NCBI GenBank assembly: GCA_009663005.1
Contig: CM018895.1
Span: 23,451,738-23,479,237, forward strand
Direction of reading: 5' to 3'
From: Actinidia chinensis
Lineage: Eukaryota > Streptophyta > Magnoliopsida > Ericales > Actinidiaceae
DNA: 27,500 bases
Shown: piece after piece, positions 1 through 10,588 of the stretch
Numbering within the stretch: the first letter of the stretch is position 1
Layout of the letters: every line of letters begins with the position of its first letter
Translations under genes and position numbers: made by a program
Notes under the pieces: generated by a model
What the model saw: only the letters and a program-made list of their open reading frames with translations
Told to the model about the DNA's origin: nothing
The model's database searches: none

Positions 1-168
1 ATGAGTGCAAGTGAAATTTATGAAGACAAATTTAAGGTCTAGTCTTCCTCAACTCAGCTCCATTCAACATCTGTTGATTGGTTGGACAAAAATCATAGGG
101 TTTGGAAGCTCAAAGCGAACCTTGGGTCCCACGATGAGCAAGAAGCCTTTTTGGTCCAAATTATTAAA

Positions 169-459
169 GGGTAAATTACACTGACCTCCCCTGAGGTGCC
201 GAGTTAATACACAAACTACCCCTGATGTTTGAAAAATTACACTGACCTTGACAAAGTTACTTCTTTTTGTCTTTTTGACAAGAATGTTGATTTGGCATCA
301 GGAGTACTTTGTGTATTAACCCGAAATATCAGGGGTAGCCAGTGCAAAATAGGAGAATCTATTACAAGTTTCAAACCTCAGGGGAGCTCATTTTAATTTC
401 TCAAACGTCAGGATACTTTGTGTATTAATCTGACCTCAAGGGAGTCAGGTAATTTATCC
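169..459. mobile_element. Mutator-like foldback MITE with 9-bp target duplications
   Basis: The left end reads GGGTAAATTACACTGACC and the right end on the minus strand GGATAAATTACCTGACTC; the inverted similarity continues for about 70 bp (CTGAGGT / TTGAGGT, TTAATACACAAA, CCTGA.GTTTGA). The element is flanked by the 9-bp direct repeat ATTATTAAA at 160-168 and 460-468. Long inverted repeats with 9-bp duplications are typical of Mutator-like elements. There is no transposase, so it is non-autonomous. Confidence 0.85.
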
Positions 460-593
460 ATTATTAAAAGGGTCATTTATATTGGTTTCAATTCGTCTAG
501 AATATTCAAATAGTATGATTAAATTATTTAGAAATATAGTAACTTGACAGAAAAACTAAAATATATCGTGCTGATCACACGGGCTCGAGCCGT

Positions 594-743
594 GTATTAC
601 CACGGACTCGCTACGTGGCTGTCCCACATCCACGCCCCTTTGAGGGTGGACCTCACTTAATCTTTTTTTTGGAAATTCTTCCAACCCCAAATGAGTGGAT
701 GTGGGCGTGCCACGTAGGCGAGCCTGATGTAATACCACGGACT
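594..743. repeat. Hairpin repeat flanked by direct repeats
   Basis: The arm CGCTACGTGGCTGTCCCACATCCAC (608-633) is complementary to GTGGATGTGGGCGTGCCACGTAGGCG (695-720), giving an imperfect stem of about 25 bp with a 60-bp loop. TA(T/A)TACCACGGACT occurs directly on both outer sides (596-609 and about 730-743), possibly a target duplication. The class is not clear. Confidence 0.6.
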
Positions 744-1244
744 GAAGCCCATCTTAACACCACTCTTAGTTTTATTTCCGACTCTTTCATGTTTTTTTCC
801 CCTTGTTTGTGTCTTCGGCGTTTTGTCTGGTGATATGGTGGATTTCTTTGAAGCAATTCCTTTACAGAAGAACTAGACAGACTGCAGAGAAAAGCAAACA
901 ATCACCTTGATGATGCTTTTTGGAAAGGAAGAATCTAACTCCGCTCACTTTAGCTGCGTTGGAGATGGTGAAAGTAATTTTGAATATTTGAAAAGGTGGT
1001 TACTTTTTGGAGATCAGTGGCCATAGCTTTTGAAATGGAGGGTAAAAGTAACGATGTATGAGTAGAAGTCACAAGACAGATCAGTGTTTGGTTGACAGAA
1101 AAGGAGGAGAGTAGTTGTTCTTTTGGAGAAAATAACTATGGAGAGATGGACATCCATTATAGAGACACTCGGAGACAAATCAGTTTCACAACAAAAAAGA
1201 AAAGGACTGCTTTTTGAAAGTTGAAGATGCCAAAAACCACAGAA

Positions 1245-1288
<44 letters not shown>

Positions 1289-1869
1289 GTAGAGACAAAT
1301 AACAGGTGGAAAACGAGGCGGCGGTTCAGATGAAGTGGCTTCTTCAGCAGTTTTTGCTTTATGCTAATGTGCCCACTCCAAAGGCAGACGGTATCTGTAG
1401 AAAGTTGGACTAAAAGAAAGAGGTATGGGGGGCTGTGAAAAGTTAAAACCCATTGGCATCCTTTAGCCGTCTTCTATAAATTCTGCACTTTGTATTTACA
1501 TTAAAGCTTGGTGTTGTGCGAATCCAGGGAATGCCCAGGACTGCGATAAAGTGATCTATCTGTTAGGGTTCTGAAGGTTGTTGCATTCCAAAATCTATTC
1601 AAGCCTGATTCTAAATTTTTTAGGTATGTACATGCTCATGAAAGGCAATAATATGCCTGGCTCCCTGCATGCCGTTTGCAAAGTCCATCTATAGGTTGGT
1701 GGCCTTCGTGGATGGCGTGCGAGGAGCCATGCACGGCATGTTATTGATTATGTGCCACTCCCTCACTCCCTCTCTCTCACATAGACACAATCAGGGGCTG
1801 CGATTATCATAATGTCTTTGACCTCACTCAGTTACAATTTTTGGGTGTGGTTATGTCTCTGAGTATTGG
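740..1869. other. No recognisable gene; CT microsatellite inside
   Basis: Mostly unclassified sequence. A (CT)n run lies at 1251-1284. A short open frame at about 1304-1410 (VENEAAVQMKWLLQQFLLYA and 14 more codons to a TAA-type end) follows a possible AACAG acceptor, but it matches no family I know and I do not call it a gene. Confidence 0.4.
1251..1284. repeat. (CT)n microsatellite
   Basis: Seventeen uninterrupted CT units are directly visible. Confidence 0.97.
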
Positions 1870-2092
1870 ATCCATGAAATTTCCATGTCAAAGACATGGG
1901 GACACAGCAAAATCTCATATTTCTTAATGTATTATTTTAATTTTTTTGGGGTGAATTTTGTTTAGAAGGTACTAGAGTATTTAAGGCATATAATTAAAGT
2001 GGATATTAAATATGCTTTCCTTAGTGAATGTCCAATTAAAATTTCATACATATATATGTTAAAATACCCAACTGTCGAGATCCAAACCGGTA
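1870..2092. repeat. Dispersed repeat, copy 1
   Basis: Shares ordered blocks with 12838-13080, including a GGGGACACA.CAAAA start, a TTTAGAAGGTACTAGAGTAT block, and AAATATGCTT..CTTAGTGAAT followed by CCAA.TAAAA. The family is unclassified. It lies directly upstream of the SINE-like element. Confidence 0.5.
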
Positions 2093-2129
2093 CTCCTCAC
2101 TATTCAACTTTTTAAATAATGTAGCAAAG

Positions 2130-2299
2130 ATTAGGAGCATTGAATCTCGCGTAGGCCTGGGACTTATTAGAAGTCTGCTTCATTCCAAGGTCTTTCAGGT
2201 TCGAAACCTCCTAGGTGCAATCAATTCCCGAGTTGGGCCAGTCCATCGGACGTTGCCCCCGGCTTTAAATCAGGCCTCACACCAAAAAAAATAAAAAAA
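2130..2299 (+). mobile_element. tRNA-derived SINE-like element
   Basis: A perfect polymerase III B-box type sequence, GGTTCGAAACC, lies at 2199-2209. About 40-70 bp upstream there are weak A-box candidates (TAGGCCTGGGA or TAGCAAAGATTAGG). The segment ends in an A-rich tail, AAAAAAAATAAAAAAAT, at 2283-2299. This layout fits a plant SINE; I could not define target duplications. Confidence 0.55.
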
Positions 2300-3099
2300 T
2301 AGTGGACAGTGGGATTGTCCATCAGATTTAGTAGCGTTCTTAGCTGGATAGCAAGTTGTCAACAATAGTTATTGATACCCTAGATCTTCTCAGTTTTTTT
2401 CGCTCTATATATCGGCAATTCCCACAATATGAGCTTCTGAGGATGTTTCCTGCATTTCTTTTTCTGCATGTTTATTATTGTTTCAAACTAACGATCCTTC
2501 TAATTTTAGGTAAATTTTCTTGTTCAGTTTTTGCTTGTGAATGGCTATAGTTATCATCTTAAGTATCAAAGACTCTTGTTCTAATATGGGGTTGATCTCT
2601 GGCATGTAAGAACAAAAACAAGAAGACCATTTGGTCATGGATTTAGGTGGGCTGATATATTATCAATGCAACTATATTGCTTTCTAACATACTGTTGCCT
2701 TCTAGATTTGATTTGAGCTCTGCACAAAATTTGTCTCAGCGCGCTTTATTTGGCTTACTCATAATACTATGATTGAGAAGTTTGTTTTATAAGATTTTTC
2801 TAGTCTGCAGGTGTGTCTACGATAGCGATAGATCTAGTGTGACAAGCCAGCCAAACTGCGCGAAGACGTAAAATGGAAAGATATTTGATGAAATGTTACT
2901 CCGCAGCAGTAGAAGATTTTTTGCTGCCGTAAAATTGCTGAGAATGGTAAGTTGCAATTGCATAATCTACTATGCACAACATCGTAAAATCATAATAACT
3001 GATTCCCATTTATGCCACTAACCATCTTTAGCATTCTTCTGGTCGATGGAATACGTAAAAGGTCCACTCTATACCTTCGTGAACAAAAAAGGAGTGTGA

Positions 3100-3144
<45 letters not shown>

Positions 3145-3177
3145 GCTAAAGTGGAATTCGCTATGAAACTGCCAATT
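2300..3177. other. No recognisable gene
   Basis: Unclassified sequence. The interval 2812-2946 lies between a CTGCAG acceptor-like site and an ATG|GTAAGT donor-like site but contains an in-frame stop in every frame, so I leave it unassigned. It ends with a (TA)n(TG)n(CG)n microsatellite at 3100-3144. Confidence 0.4.
3100..3144. repeat. (TA)n(TG)n(CG)n compound microsatellite
   Basis: Alternating TA, then about 13 TG units, then CG units are directly visible. Confidence 0.95.
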
Positions 3178-3666
3178 TTAAACAATAGAATTCACGAATT
3201 TGAGGCGTTTAGCATTCAATTTGCCAAACTGCCACCAGTCCGCAATTGATGTATCTAGTTGCACCGATTGTGTGACTCTCAGGCTATAGAATCTATACAT
3301 TCTATGTTCATATGTATTGCTTGTGTTGTCTTCCGAAAGAGGGGATATCTCATGTGACGAGTACACCAGATTGGTGTAGCCCTCCTTCCCACCCCTTCCA
3401 AAGACATTGAAAACTTGGCTCACACATCTGATGATCTTAGGATGAGATTGGCTACTACCGGGGCTCATTGTCCTGATGCTGGTGAGTCCACGGTGAACAT
3501 GCTATGTGGAGAATGCCTTGTATTTGGTCCATGGGATAAATTCAAATCCAACTGCCGTATCTCCATATTTGTTATACCAAAGCTCAGTAATCAATCTCTG
3601 GACTGCCATGGTTTCTTTCACAATGAAGGTGGCCTGTCTTCAAGAACAGAATTACTTCTCCTTCAG
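3178..3666. other. Unidentified coding-like stretch, strand uncertain
   Basis: On the minus strand a frame is open from about 3600 to 3178 except for one TAG near 3495 (pieces: LITELWYNKYGDTAVGFEFI, SQVFNVFGRGGKEGYTNLVY). On the plus strand a frame is open from about 3376 to beyond 3666, where CTTCAG|GTAAGT is a strong donor (pieces: DDLRMRLATTGAHCPDAGES, LVFGPWDKFKSN). I do not recognise either product. It could be a transposon or gene remnant. Confidence 0.25.
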
Positions 3667-3968
3667 GTAAGTCTCCCCTTAATAAGCCTTGTAGCTTTTC
3701 AATTCCCGCTATTGCATATCTGCACAAGGTCTCATCACAATTGCTACACATACCAAGCTTAACTAAAAACATGGGGGAAATCAGTAGAAGTCCTTGGAAA
3801 GCAGAGAAAGTCCAATAACACAATCCACAAGCACACCACCAACCCCAATAACCACCAAGTACAACTCAAGAAATAAATCTAAGTCCAACTATTGAGTACA
3901 AGCTAAGAAAAAAACCCACCCATTAGTGAGGGCGAAAACTATCAAGTATTCAAACCTGACATTACACC

Positions 3969-4152
3969 CAGGGGCGTAGACCGGGGGGGGGGGGGGGGGG
4001 TGGGCAGCAGGGGCATGGAAGACCCCCGACTTTTAAGAAATTACAAAATTTCTTTTAAAATTTTTTTTTTTACATTTTAGCCTTCCTTGAAATATATTAA
4101 TTTTTTTTTTACACTTTGCCTCCACTAAACTAAAATTCTGGTTTCGCCACTG
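3969..4152. mobile_element. hAT-like element remnant with an 18-G run
   Basis: The left end CAGGGGCGTAGACC and the right end, read on the minus strand as CAGTGGCGAAACCAG, are similar inverted ends of the type seen at 6716-6847. Flanking octamers ATTACACC and CCTTACCC agree only in part. Eighteen G follow the left end (3983-4000). Confidence 0.45.
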
Positions 4153-5228
4153 CCTTACCCTGCCAACTGAGCCCAGTTGGTTCATCGAAATGGGTCATGC
4201 CTGCCAGAATGTTAACTCGAGGAAAATGCCAAAATAAGAGTAGTTCTCGAGCACTTTTCCGTGCATTCTAGTAATTTTGTATGTTTTCAAGCATTTTCTG
4301 CACATTCTCAAGCACTTTTCTGGCATCAATCGAGACTAATGACAGCCACTTGGCCAGTTATTAGTATTTCCCCTTCAAAAGAAAAAAGAAAGGATATGTG
4401 GGATCTAACGATCCCTGATTCTATAAAAATACATTATCAAATTCGCTTTTAGTTTAAACCGAAATGGTTAAGGGAGAGATCTGAAAACTCCGACTGCCAA
4501 CTTGCTCACCTACTAGACACGAGTAACTGGGTCCCACATTTATTGTTAAGATAGGTCCCACGACTCTCACCAACTTGTATCTAAGCAGGTGAGAAAAGCC
4601 TGCCGTTTTAGCATTACTTGAAACATGTTTTATAACTCTAAATATTGTTCGACTATCTCAACATTTTTGAGGCCCTGTTTGCCATTCATAGGGGATGGTG
4701 GAATTAGGTAGTGATGCAGCGGATATAACACAAGAAATATAACAAATCTATTTCAAGAAAAAATTCACTCAAAACCACAAGTAAACCTTGAGGTCACAAG
4801 GAAGAACAAAGAGAAAACATTCGAGAATATTTTATTTATTTATTTATTTATTTTATAACTCAGAACATCCACCCAACCTGACACAACACCAGAGAGAACA
4901 GCCCAAAGTGGAGTGGAGTGGGACCCACATAGCAACCCACCCACATGTAAATAGTAGGTTACCCAGACTGACAGGCCTGAAATGGAGGCATGCATGCACT
5001 ACGCCTGCCCGCCTCCGCACTTACCAACTGCGCTGCACCCCGGGGTCTCAAGAATATTTTTATTGATCAAACACTGAATGGTAATGAAGCAATACTATCC
5101 TTAATATAGGAAAACTAGACCTAAATTAGGAAGAGAACTGAACATAAGAAAAAGAGCAGCCATAAATAAAGTAAATCACAAAACTAATCACTCCTAATCC
5201 CCAAAATCACTCCAAATCTGTGTTTCTT
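4153..5228. other. No recognisable gene
   Basis: Unclassified sequence with a (TTTA)n microsatellite at 4829-4853. Nothing else could be supported. Confidence 0.45.
4829..4853. repeat. (TTTA)n microsatellite
   Basis: About six TTTA units are directly visible. Confidence 0.9.
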
Positions 5229-5349
5229 GATTCTAGCTTCCATCACAGTCAAAATCTTTTAAAGGTAGAAAGATTGCTCCAGAATCTGTGGTGCTTAATT
5301 CAAGCTTCCCATCACAGTCAAAATCTTCTAAATGTAGAAAGGTTGCTCA
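5229..5349. repeat. Tandem duplication, period about 68 bp
   Basis: The block (C)AAGCTTCC/TAGCTTCC ATCACAGTCAAAATCTT occurs at 5234 and 5302, each followed by (T/C)TAAA.GTAGAAAG.TTGCT. It looks like a duplicated piece of a larger dispersed repeat. Confidence 0.7.
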
Positions 5350-6707
5350 ATCGGAGGCCAAATCAGTAGAACTCCCTGGAAAAGAGTGAGTGACTGACTG
5401 ACGCCTGGACTTGTGGTAGTCCAATTTCTCGAGAAATACTTGAGATATTTGTTCTACATCAGGTAGGAACCTGATAAATTTGCTACATGTTATGATAGGG
5501 GAATAAGTGACATTTCCAAAAACTACCCTCGGTTTTCTCTTATTTCTTTCCTATTGATTAGGGGCATAACTGACATTGTGAGCATTTAGCTAGTTGTGGA
5601 ATAGACCATGCGAGACATGGCATTGCGACAGAAATGTAGGGAATATAAAATGGCCTACTTTGTACGAAGCTTTGGCCAGCTTCTAATGCCGCCTTCTTGT
5701 GGAAAGTGGTATAAGTCTCCGGATTAGTCAATTTAATGGACCAAATACCGAGTTATAAAAAAAAAATTGAAAATAGAAGAATACTCCGGTTTTCCAATAA
5801 ATCTGCCTTGGTTGAACTGAACATATCAAGTTATCATTTTTAGCAAGGATAACTTTATTATCATATGGGATTCTCTGTCCCCAAAATTCTTGTCATTTTT
5901 TTTGCCATTTCTGGCTACGGAATGTGTCATCTGTGGACTAAAAGTCGATGAACTTGCAATATAATGCATGGGGAAAAGACACGACAAATTATAAATATTT
6001 GGGGACAGAGGATTTAGTCCAGCTAATTTGCTGGAGTATGGGAAAGAGCAGTGTAATGTGAAATTAAGTATAAAATACATAGGTGCAAAGTGTAATATAC
6101 CTAATATTTTATATTATTTTTGGGTTTTACTCATCAGATAACTGGTATTTGAGCCGAAACAAAATCTACACCGTCAGATACCTGTTTCTATAAAATTGGT
6201 ACATACCATTCAATACAGTGCGTTATTCAAAACCCTAATCTCAATTACTGTTTTGCTACTTGGATTACCAATAGTTAGCATCAATTTGCATAAGCAAACG
6301 TGTAGTTGATATAATTATCTCTGAGGTAAAATGCAAAGATAGCCCCTAAAATATGGGTTTTGTATCACTTTAATCATTCATAGTTTAATATTGTCAATTT
6401 CATCCTTAAATTTTTCAAATTGAATTAAATTGGTCAAATTTCAAATGTCGGTCATAATTGCTAACTTAATTATTTTAAGTTACGATTTTGAACTAAATAA
6501 TATCTTATTTATCTCTCTTCGCAAATCATTATTTTCTTTAAATAAATAGTGAAATGTCATTGCCATGGAAGTGACCCATAAAATGACCTTACGTTGTTGA
6601 CATTAGGAAATTTTTTATTTCATATTTTCACCAATAATGGTGTCAACTTATGATAGCCTTACTCTTTTTTAATAAGGAAAAAATTATTCAAGTGATAGTG
6701 ATGATGA
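5350..6707. other. No recognisable gene
   Basis: AT-rich sequence with stops in all frames at short intervals. Nothing could be supported. Confidence 0.5.
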
Positions 6708-6715
6708 TTAACATA

Positions 6716-6847
6716 CAGTGGCGGTTCCAAAGGGGGTGGGCAACGGCCACGACCCCCTCTAAGATAACAAAAAATCTTCTTCAATTAGTAGTATTTTTAA
6801 AAATCATATAGCTCGCCCCCCAAGCAAGATTTCTGCATCCGCCACTG
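6716..6847. mobile_element. hAT-type MITE with perfect 8-bp target duplication
   Basis: The 132-bp element starts CAGTGGCGGTTCC and ends GCATCCGCCACTG, inverted ends identical for 9 bp. It is flanked by identical TTAACATA at 6708-6715 and 6848-6855. An 8-bp duplication with CAGNGGCGG ends is characteristic of the hAT superfamily. There is no coding capacity. The perfect duplication suggests a fairly recent insertion. Confidence 0.9.
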
Positions 6848-6855
6848 TTAACATA

Positions 6856-8903
6856 TAATTTGATTTCTAAAAACAACTCTTGAGAGAAGAAGGCTTGACC
6901 CTTGGATCACCCAAAAGCAGCTTGTGTAGAAAACAAAATAGAAATGGACAAACAAATAAGAGTAATACAACAAGCTTCCAATAATTTTTCCTTTTAATTT
7001 AGTTATTTGGAGGGTGTTTGATGAGATAAGCTAAACAAATCTGGACCAATAATTATAGATAAAAAAAAATATGAAATTAAAAATTGGGATGGTAAAATTA
7101 TTGGTAGATCCTATTGAAGAACGAATATCACGTTTAACTATTTTATTTTTCACCACATGTTATGTTTTTTCGTGTGTTTAAGGAAAGATTGTTATATGCT
7201 TATAACGTTGTGGCATAAATTCAAGTCACGAGAATTAATCTCTTAATAAAAAGCGAAAGAAGACATATATACCATCTTTTAAGTACGAGTATTGTTTTCT
7301 ATTGCGAACTCTATGCAATTATTTAAGTACAGAAGGACATCATTTCAAACATTTTGACGAGTACAATTAGACTCATCGGATTACATTTTTTACTAAAGTG
7401 TTTAGTACAATTTGATATAACACCAGAGCCGTTCTTGGGCTAATTTTTAGTTTAAAAGTACTAGGGTTTTCCACTGAACCATAGCTCTTATATTGCGCCA
7501 AAGAAATTTATTAAAACTTAATTAAATTAAGAGTCTCAATTAGTTTGATTTAGCGAAATCTACCAATCTCAAGTCATTAATACCTAATTTATATAAAAAA
7601 AAATATAAAGAAGTTAATCTCTTTCATTAATGGAAGGCCAATAGTATTAGTCAAATTATTATTACAATTTTAATTAAATTAGCAAGAAGTGAAATCCAAA
7701 AACAAGAATTTCATAAGACGACCTAAACTCGTTAGCATTTTAATATTGCTAAAATATTTTAACAAAATATTTTCCTTTTTCCTAATTATTTTATTCATTT
7801 TATGTTACTTAACCTCTACTCACTATTTTATTATTTTTTTAATTAAAGCGTGTTAGAGAGTGTAAAAAAAGAATTGAAAAATGAAGAAATTGTATATTAC
7901 TATAATATAGTTAAAATAAATAGTCTAAAAATTTGCACAAAGAGTGAATTTCTTGTCATCATTTGACTAAAAATTTTCTAATTTGATATGGCTGCGAGGG
8001 TTAATACATGAATCAAATTGCTCAAGTTCATGTTTAGCTCGTTAAAAACTTGTTATTGATCGGTTTGTTTCATAAATAAACTAACGTTGATCATATTTTT
8101 TAAGCTTGTTAATTTTTTAAATCAAACTTGAATAATATACTACTCGACTCGGATAAATTTATAATGTTTAAAAATTTTAAATCACTCGAGTTCGGGTCGT
8201 GATCGCTTGATAAAACTGGTTTGATACAAGTTCACTTGGTAAAACACATACAAACTAAGTTCAAAAAAGCTACGTTTTCAAACCAGACTTAAACAACTTA
8301 CAGTTGGGCTTGCTGAACTAGTCTATCAACTTTAATCTTAATGCTGCCTACAATGTGCTTAGACTAAACAAATCATGAAGTCCTTCTGTTTTTGTTTTTT
8401 TAATTGTTTTTTGTTTTGTTTTGTTTTTGATTGGCAGTCTTAGTGTGACCAATCGATATAGATATATGTATGTATGTATACATCAAATAATAGAATTAGA
8501 TAGAGAAATTCTATGGAAGGTCCGAAGAGCAATCTGTAGGTAAGGTCCGTAAGGAGACTGGTGGAGGCATTTTTAACAAAAGGTAATTTGGTCTTTTCAT
8601 TTTATTCTCTCTCTCAGTGAATTTAATTGTTTTTGCCTTCAATTTCAAAAAATTGTATATTTTTTAATTTACATTGTTTTGGGTGATTTCGAAAACTTTA
8701 TAAACAAGAACTACTTGAAATCTTTTGATTGGTGTAAAAAATTTTAAATAATTATTTACGAAAATATATTATTTATTGATACAATTATTGAACATGAGTA
8801 GCTTGTATAATATTTTTATTATACTTCTACGACTTTGGATATTGGGTGAATAATGAATTTAAGTAATATTTATAATTTTCTGATTCGCGGCTTGTAATTG
8901 TAG
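6856..8903. other. AT-rich stretch without recognisable gene
   Basis: Very AT-rich. 8010-8340 has degenerate CTCGA/CTCGTT-type repetitive text seen in many plant genomes. An ATG at 8514 followed by CTGTAG|GTAAGG at 8531-8542 could be the first exon of the RING-CH gene, but the family N-terminus is too variable to decide. Confidence 0.4.
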
Positions 8904-9473
8904 GTTGGAGATTCGAGTGAAATAATTGAAGAACCACCAATCGGTCAACACCAGTGGAGGCAAAACCTGGCCTTAGGGATACCTTCGAGGGAAATTGAGG
9001 GGGCTATACTGAGGATTTTGTGAGAATAAGGCTATGTTTGGTAACGTTTAAAAGTCAATTTTTTTTTAAACTTGATACTAAAAAGATTAATATTTTTTAG
9101 TTTTTTTGTTATTGTGACTTTATTTTAGATAAAACTAAACAAAAAATAAAAACAGAAAAACTAACTCTGATTGATTTTTTTATTTATTTTAAGCAAAAAA
9201 CTAAAAAAAACTGATTCCAAACACGGAGCCTAAATATGCCCCAAACACTGAGTCAAACTCCGAAACGAGTGAATTTTCACCCATCCCTCGTCCAAATTAT
9301 TACCGATTTACCGATTCTCCAAGTCCATTGTGTCATCTAGGGGTAAATCATCCATGAAAAACCTCCTTCCAAAACTAAGCTTCAAATTTCGGAAGGCCAA
9401 CTCGGACATAGAGAAGGCCGCAATCCTGGCTTTGGGAGATTCACCAGCTGAGACTCAGGCGAAGCCTTCTATT
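8904..9473 (+). pseudogene. RING-CH pseudogene: N-terminal exon remnant, interrupted by a MITE
   Basis: The exon opens after an acceptor ending TAG at 8903 and reads VGDSSEIIEEPPIGQHQWRQ onward to about 9003. A one-base shift then moves to the frame EDFVRINMP, which is split by a 201-bp Tourist-like element (9030-9230). With the element and one TAA duplicate ignored, codons run ATA, AAT, ATG, CCC without a break. The reading continues QTLSQTPKRV, loses a base in a T run (9273-9276), reads FSPIPRPNYYRFTDSPSP, shifts again near 9333, and reads SSRGKSSMKNLLPKLSF onward to KPSI at 9473, followed by TAG. Order and wording match the Ser/Pro-rich cytosolic N-terminus of the family. The family continues with a Ser-Arg-Thr-Leu-Ser-Leu stretch after KPSI; that part is replaced by transposon DNA. 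The upstream start exon is unknown; 8508-8538, an ATG followed by a strong GTAAGG donor, is only a weak candidate. Confidence 0.8.
9030..9230. mobile_element. Tourist-like (PIF/Harbinger) MITE inserted in an exon
   Basis: The element begins GGCTATGTTTGG and ends CCAAACACGGAGCC, so its ends are imperfect inverted repeats. It is flanked by the trinucleotide TAA at 9027-9029 and 9231-9233, the typical target duplication of PIF/Harbinger MITEs. The interior is AT-rich and non-coding. It sits inside the N-terminal exon of the RING-CH pseudogene, within an Asn codon. Superfamily assignment rests on the TAA duplication and the GGC...GCC termini. Confidence 0.8.
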
Positions 9474-9870
9474 TAGGGATGGAGCCAAAATATTTGTTCG
9501 AGATCAAATTCATAAAATTATATATAATTATGGGCAGTGGCAAAGCCAAAAATATTATTCAAGGAGCAACCGTTGAAAAACAATTTTGGGGGGCATTTAT
9601 AATTTTTGAGGGGGGCAAATTGAAAACAATTTCTAGAACTATAGGTAAAAAAAAAAAAATCAAACTTGAGGGGGCAGTTATCCCCCGGGGCCCAAGGTGA
9701 ATCCGCCACTGATTTTATGAGATGATAGTGTATTTTTTTTTAGTAGGGTCAAAATTGTATTGGTATTTTTTTTAGTGAGGTGATAGTGTAATTTTTTTTA
9801 TGAAATGATAGTACAATTTTTTTTGGAAGTGGGGTCAACTGCCACCACATTCTTGGTTGTGCCTCCACAC
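9474..9870. mobile_element. Nested hAT-like element remnants
   Basis: An inner segment at 9535-9711 begins CAGTGGCAAAGCCA and ends TGAATCCGCCACTG, an imperfect inverted pair of hAT-type ends; the flanks ATTATGGG and ATTTTATG are only similar, not identical. It sits inside an outer segment that begins GGATGGAGCCAAAA near 9478 and ends TTGTGCCTCCACAC near 9869, also roughly inverted. Low-complexity GTAATTTTTTTT repeats lie between. The outer segment starts directly where the RING-CH exon homology stops, so it probably removed the rest of that exon. The exact ends are uncertain. Confidence 0.5.
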
Positions 9871-10553
9871 CCCTCACATTATCGCTTATAAAACTTTTTT
9901 GCCCCAAAATGAAACGAACTTAAAAAGAGTAATCTTGACTCCTTAAAAGAGCAATTTCAAATTGTTTAAAGAATAATATTGAAAAGTTGAACTTTTAAAG
10001 GCCGTTTTTGACTCCTTAAAATGTTAAATTCCCAATAAGGGACAAACAAATTGGGCTAGTAGTTATTTTCCAAAGCCAAAGCTTCCTGTCCTCAAATTAT
10101 TATTGCAGATCACTTGTAAAGTGGAGTCTGCCCATATTCTAAAGGATCCGCTGAGCACGCTATGAACTTTCGGCATGAACATTCCACTTCACGTCGCATT
10201 CTATCGTGATACATAGATTAGAAAGATGGTCTAGCTTTAATGTCAGTTTCATTCTTGTGGAGTCTGATTGGGTTCATTCCGACTTGTCCACGTGCACCAC
10301 TTGCATCTAGTTCTATGCTGTAATTATGTAGTGTAGAGCTAAATATAGAGTTTTAACCATACTGCATGAATATTATGAATTGCTAATCGTGTACTGGATC
10401 ATTTATCATATGTAATGTTATGAGATTGTCCCTTGATCTTTGAACAAATTTATCGTTTACTTCCCGGTCACAACATAGTGATGCACTGATGGCATCTGAA
10501 GTTGCACCGCATGTGTGTCCTGTTGGTCTTCCTTGTCATCAATGGTCCACTTA

Positions 10554-10588
<35 letters not shown>

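Noticed and set aside
3983..4000. Run of 18 G as a potential quadruplex or functional element.
   Set aside because: A single homopolymer inside a transposon remnant; its length may also be an assembly artefact.
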